This document shows, piece by piece, positions 12,461 through 25,890 of a stretch of DNA of 64,000 nucleotides. The stretch is from contig JAMXBB010000011.1 of assembly GCA_024138015.1 (NCBI GenBank), positions 76,999,897 through 77,063,896 of the forward strand, given 5' to 3'. Numbering within the stretch: the first letter of the stretch is position 1; every line of letters starts with the position of its first letter. This DNA is from Lumnitzera littorea (taxonomy: Eukaryota > Streptophyta > Magnoliopsida > Myrtales > Combretaceae). Both the position numbers and the translations under genes were made by a program. The notes under the pieces are model-generated. The model did no database searches. It was given only the letters and a program-made list of their open reading frames with translations, and was not told the DNA's origin.

Positions 12461-15400
12461 TGTCACGTCCCAAACCAATGAATCATAACAATCTCGCCAT
12501 GTAAACTAACTTACCCTAGAAGCTAACTGCCTTAGCAACTAATGTAGGTATAGCCTATATATGGTGTTCACCACTCTATTACTTAGAAGTGTCCCATTCA
12601 ATACCTAGTAAGAATCAACTTATGGTGTAACTTTTCAAAATAGCTACTGGAAATAATTTTTATAGCTTAAATTCTAAGTAAAAAATCAAGTTTATAAGTT
12701 GTACGAAGGATAAAACCTGACATTTAATAAAAATTTCAAAAACTACCTTATTACAAAAAAATATAGTATCTACTAAAATACGCAAGCTTGTAGAGCATGG
12801 AATAATTCTCATTAACTAAAAAGTAGGGGTCACTTGAGGAGACCTTATTAGTTTGCTTAGATGATAGTATAATTGATAAACTAAATAAAAATTCAATCGG
12901 GTAGTCATCGTGTGGTCTTGAAACTTACTTCCCAACCCTGTTTTCTAATCTTCTAAAACTTAAAGTATTACTGGTGAATCTACTGGGAAACCTACAAAAT
13001 AGCTATCGAGGAATGAATGACAACTTGCTTAATAAGTGGGACAGAAACAATAACACATATTTAACATAAGGCAACCAGAGTTATCGAGCAAGTCTAGTTA
13101 GATGCAATGTATAATCAAGCAAATGCCATCGCACAATATTTATCGGTCGTCGTGAGATCAAAGAAATTGTGTTTGAGGAGTTTGATGTCGTATATTCATA
13201 AATCGAAACTAAATCGAGGTTTATGTAATGGGGAATATCCTCTACCCTAAACTACCTTCAAACTACAAACTCTAACCTTACCGTAACCTCTTCTCCTGTC
13301 ATTTAGTTTAACTAAGGATGGGGAGAGAACCATTTTTACTATGCTCATCAAAGGGTCCATGTTTACCTTAAGAATCCTAATCGTTTTCCTTAGTGGGTTG
13401 TGATACAAGTCCGATTAGTAGTTAAGTCGAGTTTATGTTAGATTGCTTTTGCAGTAGTTAAGTAATTTCAAATAATCTAAAGCAACTAATGTCATAAAAC
13501 TAAGCAATACATGAGTCCAACACTCAAAATAGTACAACCATATTCCAGCACACACGTTATATATGCACAGTCAACTAACTTACAATCGTAAGCAAAATAT
13601 ATACTAAAGTCTCCAAGCATTCTTAAAAATACTTCAAAATGCGGTGAAACACTAATCTTACTTACTTGGATACCGATGCTCATTTTCCTCGTGCATCGCT
13701 CTTGTCTTCCTTTATTATTCCTAAAATTTGATGTAACCTCTTTAGTTTCCAACCAATATGTAACATATGAGTTCATTTTAACATTTAAATATGTTCCTTA
13801 GTTGCATTAGGTGAGTTTTCTAAGGTATTTCTTAAGTATTTGTTAAGTAGGATACATTCTGACCAAGATTTTGACCTAATATAGGTTATTGCCCAATAGT
13901 TTCTGACATAGGTTCTGACTTCAGTAGATTGTTAGAAATAACAGGCAATCAACTTTCTGATCTACTTTCCAGCTTCTAATGATTCAATATTTCTTACCAA
14001 CCATCTTTGAACATTTGGACACTCCTACATTTTGCATCTTACATCAAACAACTTTCTAACTGAGTTTCTGACTTAGGTTCTGACCTAGACTTATGATATA
14101 GGTTATTGTTCGAGCATCTTCTAACTCATGTTCGAACTTTGATAAGGATATAAAGTTTATACACATTCTGGTTCTCATATATAAAGTTTAGTAAAATACT
14201 TATTAAACATCCATTTTTTTTCTATATTCTACTAATTAATTTAACTATTTCATGAATTACATCTAAAGGACATAGGAAGTTACTATGAAAACACATACAT
14301 ATTTGAAATTCAATCCACCCCTACATTAGTTTCTAACATATATTCTACTCAAAGACTATTTCTCATACCTTTCTATTAAACATTCTAACGAACCTTCTAA
14401 CTAACTTTCTAACCTACACAAGACATACTTTAAATCCTCAAATCACATAACTCCAGCATCTACACCTCTTGCTTCCTCACTCTAACACTTTAACCCAATA
14501 ATTCAAATCCCAAATACAACAATAAACTAACACTTAAAGACCTAATTACTCAATTAAACATCTATTCAAGGAATTTTCAGCCATATCCATGCTAGCTAGA
14601 GAAAAACCCTAAAATTTAATTTTTGAAAACTCTTCATGGAATTAAATTAGACATGTTGAAATGTTTATATATAAATTTTGGGATCAAAATAACATCATTT
14701 AAGCTATTGAAAATTAGAATTAAAGTTTGTTTTTAGCTTAGTTTTTTAAGGAACACATATTTCAACTTGGAATTTATAGAATCTGATTGTATTTTTGGAT
14801 TCTACACAAAAAATTACCTAAGGAAACCAAAAATTATAATTTTTAGAGCTTGTTTACTATTTCTAAAAAAATAGAATCGAAAATAGCTAAATCCGAAACT
14901 TACCTTTACTTGCAACTCCAGCAACCGTCTAGGGTTGGTGGTTTGTCTTCCCAAGTTAACATTGCCTCCATTGTCTCAAGGTGGTTTGGCTCACTCCCAA
15001 GTAATGGTTAGCCTAGAGAACTTGAAAAACCCCAATTTGTACTATTTTTCTTTAATTTTTTGCCTAACTACACTTTCCTCACTTCCAAAGCTCCTTCATA
15101 TTTTTCCCCATTCATAAACTATCCAAACTTTATTTTAGAAATGCTCCTAGGATTTCATAATGTATCCTTGATGGTGGAGAGATTTATCTTGTGCTAATTG
15201 TCCTATATTTTGTATTTTCCTTATATTATATTTTGTTTAATCCCATGGTAAGGTGTCCTTAAACTACTCCAGCAATTTGCCACACCCCTTTCCTTGTTTT
15301 CCCATGTCCACTAGCTATCTTGAGAATTTTTTTTATAATTTTTCTATATTTTTTTTATTTAATGGTAAAATCCTCACATTTTCATGTATTTTTAACAATT

Positions 15401-15736
15401 ATAGGTACATATATTCATATAATAATCATACTTGATGTATATACATGTCTTTTATATATTATTTTATATGCAATATTAATTATATTACTTATGTAATTTA
15501 TCTTTAAGTGTTTATTAATTTTTCAAGGCCTAATTTCACGCGTTACCGATAATATAATGATATAGTAAATTGCTACCATTTTAAGTATAATGTCTCATTA
15601 TATTTTAAATTTCAAGCTTACAGGAATTCCTCGACTAATATTCTAAAATCCTCGTAAGTTTCTAGCCTAATCGGATTACCTTACCAAGCGTCCTAAATTG
15701 GCTATCGAACCTAATCACACAAGTATGGGTCTCTCA
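12461..15736 (+). mobile_element. 3.28-kb solo LTR (TGTCACGTCCC family), shared with block B
   Basis: Begins TGTCACGTCCCA and ends GGGTCTCTCA, with perfect 5-bp target duplications ttagt at 12456-12460 and 15737-15741. Block B carries the same insertion starting at 60674 after the same ttagt, so the LTR predates the duplication. Contains reiterated words such as ttctaac/ttctgac between 13850 and 14420. No open frame of the polyprotein kind; short frames (for example 13492-13776, minus) are not credible genes. Confidence 0.8.
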
Positions 15737-15741
15737 TTAGT

Positions 15742-18700
15742 TTTTACTCCATTGCTTTTTTTTTTTTTTTCCTCCTAACTCCTTACTCCTTTTCTAAGTC
15801 CATCAACTAATAAAGCTTGAAAAACGAAACTTAAGCTCTTAGTTTCTACTTCTAATGCCACCTATAAGCTAAAGGTATACCAATTTTTTTTTTTTTTAGT
15901 GGAATAGTTTCTTTATTTTATATTTAATAAAAGATTTGGCATTATTAGTTCAGCAAAATCTGAATTTCTCAAAGTATAGGGAAATTATTTTATTGATGCA
16001 TTTACATTACAGAAGAAGAATATTTTAGTTTAAATGTATATTTTATTCTATTTTATATGTTATGTCTTCATTTTCCCATGGTTATTCTTTTATCCTATAT
16101 TACTGTCACATCCCTAATCATTTTCCCAAAGCACTTGAATACCTCTTCTTCAACGTCATAATTCATATATAGTAATGACCTACATTTACTTAAAAAATAA
16201 GCAATAATTTCTAATTGATTCAACGATTTCAAATTGGAACCTCTAGGTCTTTCATTTTTCATATATTAATAAAATAATAAATTTTATTATATTGTTCTTA
16301 ACAATTCTAAGAGACCATTAATGATTAAGTAATTCTACTCTTTTAAAAAAAAATAAAATTGGTTTTACGTCTTATAATCGATTTTATTTTAATAGTATGG
16401 TGAGCTTTAAATAGGACTTATTTCTCAATTTGGCTCATATAAATAAGGCCTTTAGTAGGCTTAGATACAAAGAAGAGAGCTTATTTGAAGTCCATTAAAG
16501 AGGGAATCAATTCCGATAGTTAATTGTCATCGCGATCCAATAAATGAGATCAACAACCAACTTTTTTAAATACTCAACCCCTATCCTAATTTAGACATAA
16601 GAGAATCTTACATTAATGTTATCGTGCTGTTAGATTCGCTCCCTTAAAAATCAAACACTTGAACCATTTAAGAACACAACATATTCTCATCAGAAACTAT
16701 AGAGTTGGATACTACTAAACTCCTCCACCTGCCATAACATGTGCTAGAACATGTTGAGATTGCTTACTCGTTTTTCCTGTCATTCCCTCCTTGATTGCCT
16801 TTACATATCTTTTGAGTCACTCCCTTTAGTCACATGAAGTGCGACTTGTACATAGCACGCACGTGATCCTTGCTTTCAAACCCCTACATCCACACTATCA
16901 AGTGCTAGTAATTTGTGTCACAACCCACAAACCTTGACAAAAAAAGACATGATTATAAACAAATTTGTTTACAGAAGAAGGTTGACATGAAATATAAACG
17001 GGTGAGCACTATTTAAATATGATAAAATTCATATATAGGTTCAAATTTAACAATGAATATATTTATGGATCTATTTATTAAACATGTTCTATAAATAAGT
17101 CTCGGGTCTTAACTCGTAAATATATTTAATATAAAAATAGCCAATATTTTGATATTTTCTTCACCCTACATACAATTTCATATATGTTTGGCGTTCATTT
17201 TTTATTTTAAATCCATGATTTTTTACTTTTAACTTTAGTCTTCAAACTTTGTTTTCATGTTTGGCATTGGAAGCTTAAGCTCTACACTAATGTTTACTTC
17301 AACTTCATCTTCAGACTTCAAAAGTAAGTTATTCTTTTTTTCTTAGTAATGAAAAGAAATATCAATTAATATTTTTGTCTTCTATATGTTTAATCTTACA
17401 TGAGATGTTGCTTTTTGAACTTAAAGGAGATGGCTACCTATCTATAATCTTTTATTGATAATATATGATAATTACTTAGTTTATTGAAAAAGATAAAACC
17501 CTTTTAAGTAATTTATAAGATTGATTTAAATACTAAATAATGAAATAACATAGAAGACTTCTATTTGTAGAGAATAGCTAAGTAATGTCAAGTTTAGTTT
17601 AATTATTATTATATAGAAGAATGACATGCATTAATAAAGATTGATTGAATTGGATGATGAACAATATGTGATAGTTAGATTAGATATATTGAGTCATTAG
17701 AAAATTAATCAATTTCGATATTTGCAAGATATAAAATTGGGATGTGATATTTCAAGCATACCAACAACTATGGTAGCATTCAAATTCACATTTGACACCA
17801 AAGTTTGAATCCATGATTAACACCACAACTCACTGAATCCAAAAACTGTGAAAAGGTCTTTTTTGTACAAATGATTGACTTTATAGAGATGGTAATAACT
17901 AAATTACTTTCGTAAATATTTCAAGATCACTTATTTTTTATTATTACAATTATTTTATACATAAATTCTTTGATTGTTTCTTTAGAAAAAACCACATATA
18001 ATGTGATTAATTTGGAAATTACTACGAAGTAACATCCCATTGAGCCATGGTTCAACTAAATACCATGATGTTCCATATCAAATTAATATTTAGATTTGCT
18101 ATATTTTTTCAAATTTTACTTTATTAAACTTTTGTTGAGATATAAATTTACATTTAATTGTTAAGTCTATGTCATTTTTATTTATAAATGTTAATTTTAT
18201 AATCATCATTTTTCCTATATACTTACATTTATTTTGTAGATTTAGTTACAACTTTTTATTTATAAACAGGTCAACTTAGATGTAAAACACTAAACAAGTC
18301 GGATTACGGATTTAAGTTTTCAAACACGATTAATAAGTAAACCATGTTATGGATCAGAGCATCTACGATGCGAACTTATTTAGACAAAAGCATGGGGCAC
18401 GGAGGATTTAGTTCTAACTCAAATTGCTACTCTTAATTCTATCTATCGAAATTAAATTTCAATATTTTTACCATCAAATTAACGTGTTTTAAAAATGTTA
18501 ACATGGCAGTCAATTTCATAGTTGGGGAAAAAAATGATAACACAAGCAAATTGCATCTCCGTGAGATAAACATGATGGATTTAGTAGATACATGAACCTC
18601 CACAATGACTTTCCATCTTCCTGAATGACAACGAACAAGAAAGTTGAATAGGTCCTTGGTTGTTAAATATATACAATAAGAAAGGAGAAAGGAGGAAAAA

Positions 18701-19590
18701 CAAAGGGGAAAAAAAATGAGGAGTGCTTTTCTTTTTTTTTTCCTCCTGTAGAGTTCCTAATTTAAATTTCGAAATTCAAAAAGAGAAAATGACTTTTGCT
18801 CCATTAAGGAAATAGTAAAACCTATATATGTTAGATTATCTTTCCCAATCAACCGTAATATCTCAAAATATTATTCGCCATTCTCCATTGGTGGTCTTTT
18901 TCTCACATCGGTTGGCATCCGGAGCAACTCCTAATTTGTAAGCACCTATCCATTTTTTTCTGTGCGTATCGTTTTCTGGGGTAGATAAGCCCGACTGGAA
19001 CCCAACACTTTGCTTCGTCACTTGACATGACTTATTGTTCATTTATTTTTAATTAGAACGACCGTGACTAGAGTGATGTCAAAAGGTTGGGTGGGGCCGG
19101 GAGGGGTGTGGAGGGTTGAGTTGTTAAGAAGGTTGTTAAAATGTAAATTAGTAAGACGCCACTAAAATTTTGACGACTACACCGATGATGACGAAGTTGT
19201 CGTGTTGACAGTGTATGAATGAATTGCTGACTATATATGAAACTTCGTCTCTAAAGCTGGTTTGAGTTGCCTTTCAGGCTCCAACAGCAGGTATATTCGC
19301 TCTCAAATCAAACACTCCAAAATCTTCCCATTATATGGTAGCAATTGACAATGGCCATTCTCTTGACAAACGGGAGGAAACCCTCAAAATGACCATATTT
19401 ATTTGCAAGTATATGGAAATAACCTAGAATCTCAGCAAACTTAATATAAGAATTAATAAATTTTCCTAGCTCCTCTAAGATTCACATGAATACCCTAAAT
19501 AATAAACCAAGGCAATGCCAAAATTTAAGAGTTTCCTTTAGTTGATAAAACACATAAGAAAAACATTTTGAAGGGAGGTGCATTTTGATA
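15742..19590. other. Gene-poor AT-rich region with possible LTR starts
   Basis: No gene recognised. Two further TGTCACAxCCC words, at 16104 and 16916, look like starts of LTRs of the same general type as 5321 and 12461 but I cannot define ends or target duplications. A relatively GC-rich patch at about 18900-19330 has no recognisable coding content. Confidence 0.4.
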
Positions 19591-19599
19591 AACACGCTC

Positions 19600-20000
19600 T
19601 CTCTCTCTCTCCCCTTTTGGTGCCAACCCTAAGCCCGTGTCTAGTTTAGTAAGGTTATGTCAAGCCAGAGGTGTTTTCAGCATATACACTCTGATGTTTA
19701 AGTTATTGAAGGTAGTTAAAAATAAAAAACCAACAAGAGATAGAAAGTGGCTATAATTGGATTCTCATACCTAGAAGGGTAGTTCTTTATTTATAGGAGA
19801 GGAAGGTATGAGTTTGCTAGGCAATTAAGATCTTATGGAACCCCCATAACTTGAATTTGTACAGGAAGGCTTGTTAAGCATGATCCCCTTGCCAATTCTA
19901 TTTAACTCCTCTTTTTCTTTATTTATTGGGCTCATATGTCGTAGGTCGATTCTACCTTAAGGAAGCCTATGACAAGAAATCACCACTAACACTTGTCCCC
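19600..20000 (-). mobile_element. Tat-like Ty3/gypsy LTR end fragment (minus strand)
   Basis: Read on the minus strand there is a TATAAATA box (about 19790), then a stretch reading taacttaaacatcagagtg and a junction ggttggcaccaaaag near 19612-19630. That order matches the 3' part of LTRs of Tat-lineage elements followed by a primer-binding site of the TTGGC type, and parallels the LTR end at about 25650-25855. The other end of the LTR and any internal region were not found. Confidence 0.4.
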
Positions 20001-20849
20001 TACTAATCGAATAAGCCTAAGAGACAATCCAAGAAAACTACAAAATTTTGCTAAGTTTCACTCCTAACCAGCATCATACATTGCTTAAGAAGATAATACC
20101 TTAACGTACAGACAACTCAAGCAACAACCTTCGGATAAAAGAAGAAATAGCGAGACTAACTACCTACTATAGATCGGCTCGACTCTCTCGTCAATGACAA
20201 CAGGCCAACCTAGCCTACTAACCAAAGCATTCCCCTAAAAAAAGGGCAACATCTTCCTCTACAAGGAGCATCACCAACTCTTCAAACTATAAGATTAAAT
20301 ACTGATGGAAATCCAGAAATAAGATATTGTTGCATTGCCTAGAAAAAGGCATAACAACCCAATACACCAATACCTAACAAATTATATGCTTTCCATAGAG
20401 AAAAAGGCTACAACACAACTGGTAAAGCCTAACTAAGAAATTCCCTAGAAGTTGCCATTAGGTATAGTTATCTCCATGAATACGTCCACTCCAACTAGCC
20501 CTTAAAACAAGGCCAAATGGAAGACAACTCACAATTCCAAAGAACCAATGCTCGAGCAATGCAAGGCATCTTAAATTGACCAAAGAATAATTGTTGAACA
20601 AATTACAAGATATAACAGGAGTCTTGATACTATAACAGTTTCTTAGTATTAATAAAGCATCTTTTTCGTCTACCATCACTTCATAAATAAGTGAACACAT
20701 TATTTTTTAGCATCTCTAATCTGCATATAGCTCGATCATATACTAACTTATGAGCTCAACCTACTAACATGCCCTAATCATGAACCCATCGCTTACTCAC
20801 ACCTCTTTAGGCCTACGAACATCTCTAAGCCTCTGGCCTCTCTATAGGC

Positions 20850-21112
20850 AACAAGGGTAGCTTACAGGCCACCATTAACCCTCACATATAAGGTTACATC
20901 TCCCAACCTCTTATCTGTTTGCACAAAAACAAAGGCAGCCTCCAGGCATAATGACCCTTATAAAGGTTACATCTCTCAACCCCTAACCATCATACAGGTA
21001 CACAGGGGTGGTCTCCCGGCCCATCTTTCAACCTCTTTCCATCCTACTGACATGTAAAAGTAGCCTACAGGACAAATGATCCTTATAAAGATTTTATCCT
21101 TAAGACCCATTA
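20850..21112. repeat. Degenerate tandem repeat
   Basis: Four imperfect units (starting near 20853, 20931, 21007 and 21057) share the order: g-c/t-agcctacaggc, then atgacccttataaagg, then ttacatctctcaacc. Unit spacing is irregular, about 50-78 bp. The stretch 20000-21540 around it holds no recognised gene; it may be part of a retrotransposon. Confidence 0.6.
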
Positions 21113-21542
21113 AACCAATTACTCTCACCTCTCAAGGAAGGAGTTCTTTTACCTGACTGTATCTAATGAAGAACTCGTCAATGAGGCTTATATCCTACTC
21201 TAACAAATTGGGATGCTTTTGCTTCCTAAGACCAGCTCCTTATAAGTGGGCACTCTCGACAAGTAAAGGGATCCTTAGTTGCCAACAAGTGTGTTTCATT
21301 TCCTAGGCCAACTCCTAACAAAGTATACTGTTAACATGACACTCTACTAACCAATATTCGCATTAGAGCTACTTAAAGGAAAAATTTAGATACCTTATAG
21401 ACTAACACTAGTACCTAAGCTATCAAAAAGGGACAGAACACCCTCATACTATACACCTCTACTCGGTAAAACTACTCATATACAACAAAACACGAAGAAA
21501 ACGAAATTTCATTATAGGATGCCCAACAATACTTGCAATAAA

Positions 21543-24482
21543 TGTTATGCCCCAAAGTGACGTAGTTACAGTAGTCTCCCCGTATAAACCAACCTAAGAT
21601 AATAGTTGACTTCATAACCGCTATTGTAGATTTGAATTATATAAGGCATCTACGAGTACCTAATTTGAAGTAATAATTCATACGAAAATACCAATAAAAT
21701 TACATTCATAGATTTAAAATATATTTATATAGATATATATTGACTCTAATATCTTAGGAGATATTTACACATCATAGTAGTTTAGGATAAGAAAAATTTA
21801 CATGATTAGATTCACACGACCAAGAGTTATTAGCAAAACTCTTAAAAGCCTTGTAGTTCTTCCGATTTAAGTCCTCACTCCCCTAAAATCTCTAAAAGTA
21901 CTAACCTTTAGGTAATTATAATAAGGCATTTCAATCGGCACCTACAAAAAGATTTATAAAGGTGTGAGCAACCAATAACTTAGTAAGTAGGGACTGAGAC
22001 ATAAGACTATACAACAATCACAAGTAAATTTATCAAACAATTAATTAAATGCAATGCAACACACAAATGCTATCATACAATGTTGTCCAGTCTGTTGTGA
22101 AATTACAGAAATTTCAGTCACTTTAATCTAGGTTTGAGGAGTTTCAATATAAATGCAACAGTTCATGACCAAACTTAGGTTTGTGCAATAGAGACATCTC
22201 TTATCATATAACTATCCTTCGAACCTCTACCCCTATCTTTATAGTGACCTCTTCTTCTATTACTTAGTTTGACTTAGGATGAAGAAAGGATAGTTATGTT
22301 ATAGCATTATCTTTTTCGAAGGTGTTGATATTTGGTTGGAGAATCCTAACTAACCCCTAATGGGTTACAATGCATGCCTAATTACATTTTTAGGTCAAAT
22401 TTAATTAAGTCCATTTTCTAAGTGAGCAAACATGTTCACACAGTGCAAACAATTGCAAACCATAACAATAAACCAATAGAGTTAATCAATTTCAAAGACA
22501 CACAAGTAAGTTACTGACAAGCATAATCAAATACAATCCTAAGCCTCTGAGTGCTATAAAATAATACCCCAAAATATAGTAATGTATTGATCCCAAACGT
22601 ACTTAGAGTCACCTATTTACTCAATTAGGGTATGATGTGAGTCGCAGTGTTGTTGCCCATTTCTATAATAGAAATATCATTTTAGTATTTATACACTTAT
22701 TATGTATAAGTTTCAAATTATTATTTTTAGTTTAAAATTATAATTTTACACATTTTTTCAAGTTTTATGTTGCTTATAATTAAGCTCACTCTAAGCTAAT
22801 CTCTAGTTCAGCTTCTGAATCAATTCCTAAATGAGGCTCTAATTTAGTCTCTAATTACAATTTTATACGTAAACCTTAAGAACTCCCTCTAATCCATTTT
22901 GTGAAGTTAAACTAACTACCTTTTAGACATATTAAGTCTCTTATTTAGTTTCTAATCAATATTCTAGTCCATTCTATACATCCTGCTCCTAACCTAGCTT
23001 CTAAATTTGCTCCTGATTCGATGGTACTCTATATTTTTAGCACAATTCCTAAAATTTTACTCTCGAACTAAGATCATAGTATTCTTAATAGCCTAATCAT
23101 CACCTTAACTTACATCAACATCCCCTACCTCATTTTTATCCATAATTTACATATTACAAATTTAACCATACTAAACTTACAACAATCAAATTTAATGCTC
23201 CCAACACTAAAAATTTCATCTCTCAAAATCATTTATAATTTCAAAATATTAAAATACACCTTAAATCAGAATCTACATCAATTTATTAATAAATCACTAA
23301 ATAAATTTAGGAAATTTGTCTTTTATTAAGATTTTAATGCCTAAAAACTTAGAAAAAAGAAAGAAAAATGATTTTCAGGAAAAACTCTTCATGGTAATTA
23401 ACAAACATCTGAAGCAGTATATAGAAAAATTTTGGATTCAAAACTACATTAATAAGGTGTTTGAAAACAAAAGCGAAAATCAGTTCGGATTTAGTTATTT
23501 CTTAAGGGCTATATATTCTGGGACTTAATTTTATCGTAATAATATTTTTCCCTAAAACTATATGCAAAAATATTCTAGAATACAAATTTTTATAATTTTC
23601 TACTAAAATTTAATATTTCTAATAAATTGTACGAAGATCAGGTTGAAATCAAGCTTATTGTTTTTTCAGCTTCCACCCACTAACGATGGCTTCACCCTTG
23701 TCAGCAGCCCCTAGTTGTGACACAGTTATCAAGTGGTAATGGCCGTCTCCTCCTAAGTGGTGGTTTGGCAACTGTACTTGAAATTAACCTTAATTACACC
23801 TAATTTTTTCTATTTTTTTAAAAATAGCTATTTCTCTCTCTTTGACCTCTCTATATTTTTTTGTTGAATCCTAACTAACTAAAATGAATTTTAGATGGGT
23901 GTTCCTAAATTCATAGGGCAATTTAGATAGCTTCTTGAATTTTCTTCTTACTAAGTGTCCATTTTATTTTTGCTTTTTCCCTTAATAGGTGTCTGAATCC
24001 TATTTAAGTGTGACCAATTTATTTCCCCTAATTACTACGTCCATTTCCAAATTTTTCCTTGAGTGACATATATTTTTATTAATTTTCTTTAATTTATTTA
24101 GTATTATTTTAGTATATATTAGGTATTTAAAATAATTTCAAATATTTTTACCTATATGTAAATATATATACCACAAATAAATACCTTGAATATTATTTAA
24201 GTTATTTTATGATTTTTAATGTACATATATTTTATCTCTAGTAATTTGTAAATTATCAGAACCCATTTTACATATTTTCAATAAATAACGAATAATATAT
24301 GTATAGCTTAATAATATAATATTTATTTATCTAATTATTTTATTTTCCTAAATCTAAACTCAGTAAGTCATTTCTTTTAATATTTCTAACTCTGTTGTAA
24401 AATTCAAGCTCGATTAGACAACTTACGCAATTGCATTAAATTTAACATACTAAATCCGTAACATCCAATTGTGGAGCTTACA
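21543..24482 (+). mobile_element. About 2.9-kb solo LTR of the same family
   Basis: Begins TGTTATGCCCCAAAGTGACG, a diverged form of the TGTCACGTCCC start, and shares internal landmarks with 5321-9083 and 12461-15736 (the block with ggtttgaggagttt, the gtgcaatagag stretch and the block around 23690). The end at TTACA (24482) is proposed because ataac (24483-24487) nearly matches the left flank ataaa (21538-21542). This end is less certain than for the other two and the copy seems to lack their last 200-300 bases. Confidence 0.6.
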
Positions 24483-24487
24483 ATAAC

Positions 24488-25439
24488 TCAACAAATACAA
24501 AAAACTTTAAGAAGGTGAAGGATCCAACGCCTAGGAACCCTATTAATAATGCTTAAAATAATAGCACCACTACTCCACCAACATATCTACAATAGAGGAT
24601 GGCCCACAAGACAACCATTAGACAGACCCTAAAGAGGAGGAAGCTAAACAAAATCTTCCACAAGCTTATACAAACTTGCCTCATCAATGTCCATAACCAT
24701 CACTTCCCATAACTAAACACTAGAAGCTACAAGCATTAGAGAATTAGATGGGTTACCCCTTGCCATCCTTTTAGAGAGCCAATTAAAGTCATACTCAGAT
24801 TCTCTCTCTCATACGAGTCTCTTGAGATATTCTAAGTGTTAAATGCCAATCTTTAACTAAAGCTCCTACCACTCATCACTCTCCTATTAGTCCTTCAAGA
24901 TCTCTTGTTTATCTCAATGTTTGTACTCCTCCATATTAGCTATTTGCTAGTCTTACCTCTAAACATGCTCGTCCAACTCTTGTATAAGCCTTATAGGTTA
25001 CATCTTTTCCATAATAAGCCTCAAAACATCCATAGGGACCTCCATGGCCCGAGTAGAAGCACTATCCTATACCACCATATTCTTCTCTTACCGAGCACCC
25101 TTTAAACAATAAATGGCCTCTAATATCTATTATCAACTGTCTCCATATCCTTCCAAACTTAGTCCATACTAGCTTTGGCAGCCTTTAATCTCTCATGAGC
25201 CACCTTAATCTCCACAATAATGCACCTTCCCTCAACTTCACCATCTCTTATCTATTGATGAAGTTGGTTGCAATCCCATATTACATTATTCCATTCCCCC
25301 TGTAGCTAACCCACATGTTTTAACTTAACCTGCAATTTTCTTAACCAAAGCCTGAACTCCAATAATGTCGCATACCGGATTCAATGGCCATGCTATCTAT
25401 TGATGGTCAAATTTCATTCACTCGGCCACTCGGCTGCTA
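24488..25439 (-). pseudogene. Decayed coding remnant, coiled-coil-like, unknown
   Basis: On the minus strand, about 25390 to 25120 reads as an interrupted frame containing EIKVAHERLKAAKASMD and VWKDMETVDNRY, with heptad-like Leu/Ala/charged spacing and several stops. I do not recognise a family with confidence; similar coiled-coil frames occur as extra genes in Ty3/gypsy Tat-type elements, and the neighbour at 25440 is of that group, but this is inference. The remainder of the stretch, 24488-25100, shows nothing I can name. Confidence 0.25.
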
Positions 25440-25890
25440 ACAAGACAAGTAACTCCATTCTCGACTAACGCCGGGTAACATAGATCTGTATTTGATTTGA
25501 ATTTAACGAAAGTGGTACGAACAGTTATCACTTAGCACAGTTATATTACATAAATGCCTACTATTCCTACAATTCAGGAATGTACTTAATTGAGAGGTCT
25601 CCACATATCTCAATAATCATGCCATTAACTACCGTTTTAAACACTCTGCATTCACTTATAAATACGAAGAAGAAACAATATAAGAGGGATCTGATAATTC
25701 ACTATTACTCACTTATTTTCTTCCTACATTCATGTACTAACTTAGGCATAAAAGTGGCCGCACCAGACTGGTCCCACCAAACTAACCTCAATACCTTGTA
25801 GCCTTCTCTTTCTTTATAAGATTGAAGTCTTGATCCAAAAACACCTAACAACATTTGGCGTTGTCAGATTTTTTCTTCTTACCCATCCGC

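Noticed and set aside
13492..13776. 94-codon minus-strand open frame in the LTR at 12461-15736
   Set aside because: No motif, and the matching part of block B (about 62590-62880) is not open over the same span.
20458..20700. 80-codon minus-strand open frame
   Set aside because: No recognisable domain and surrounded by repeat-like sequence; cannot be distinguished from chance.
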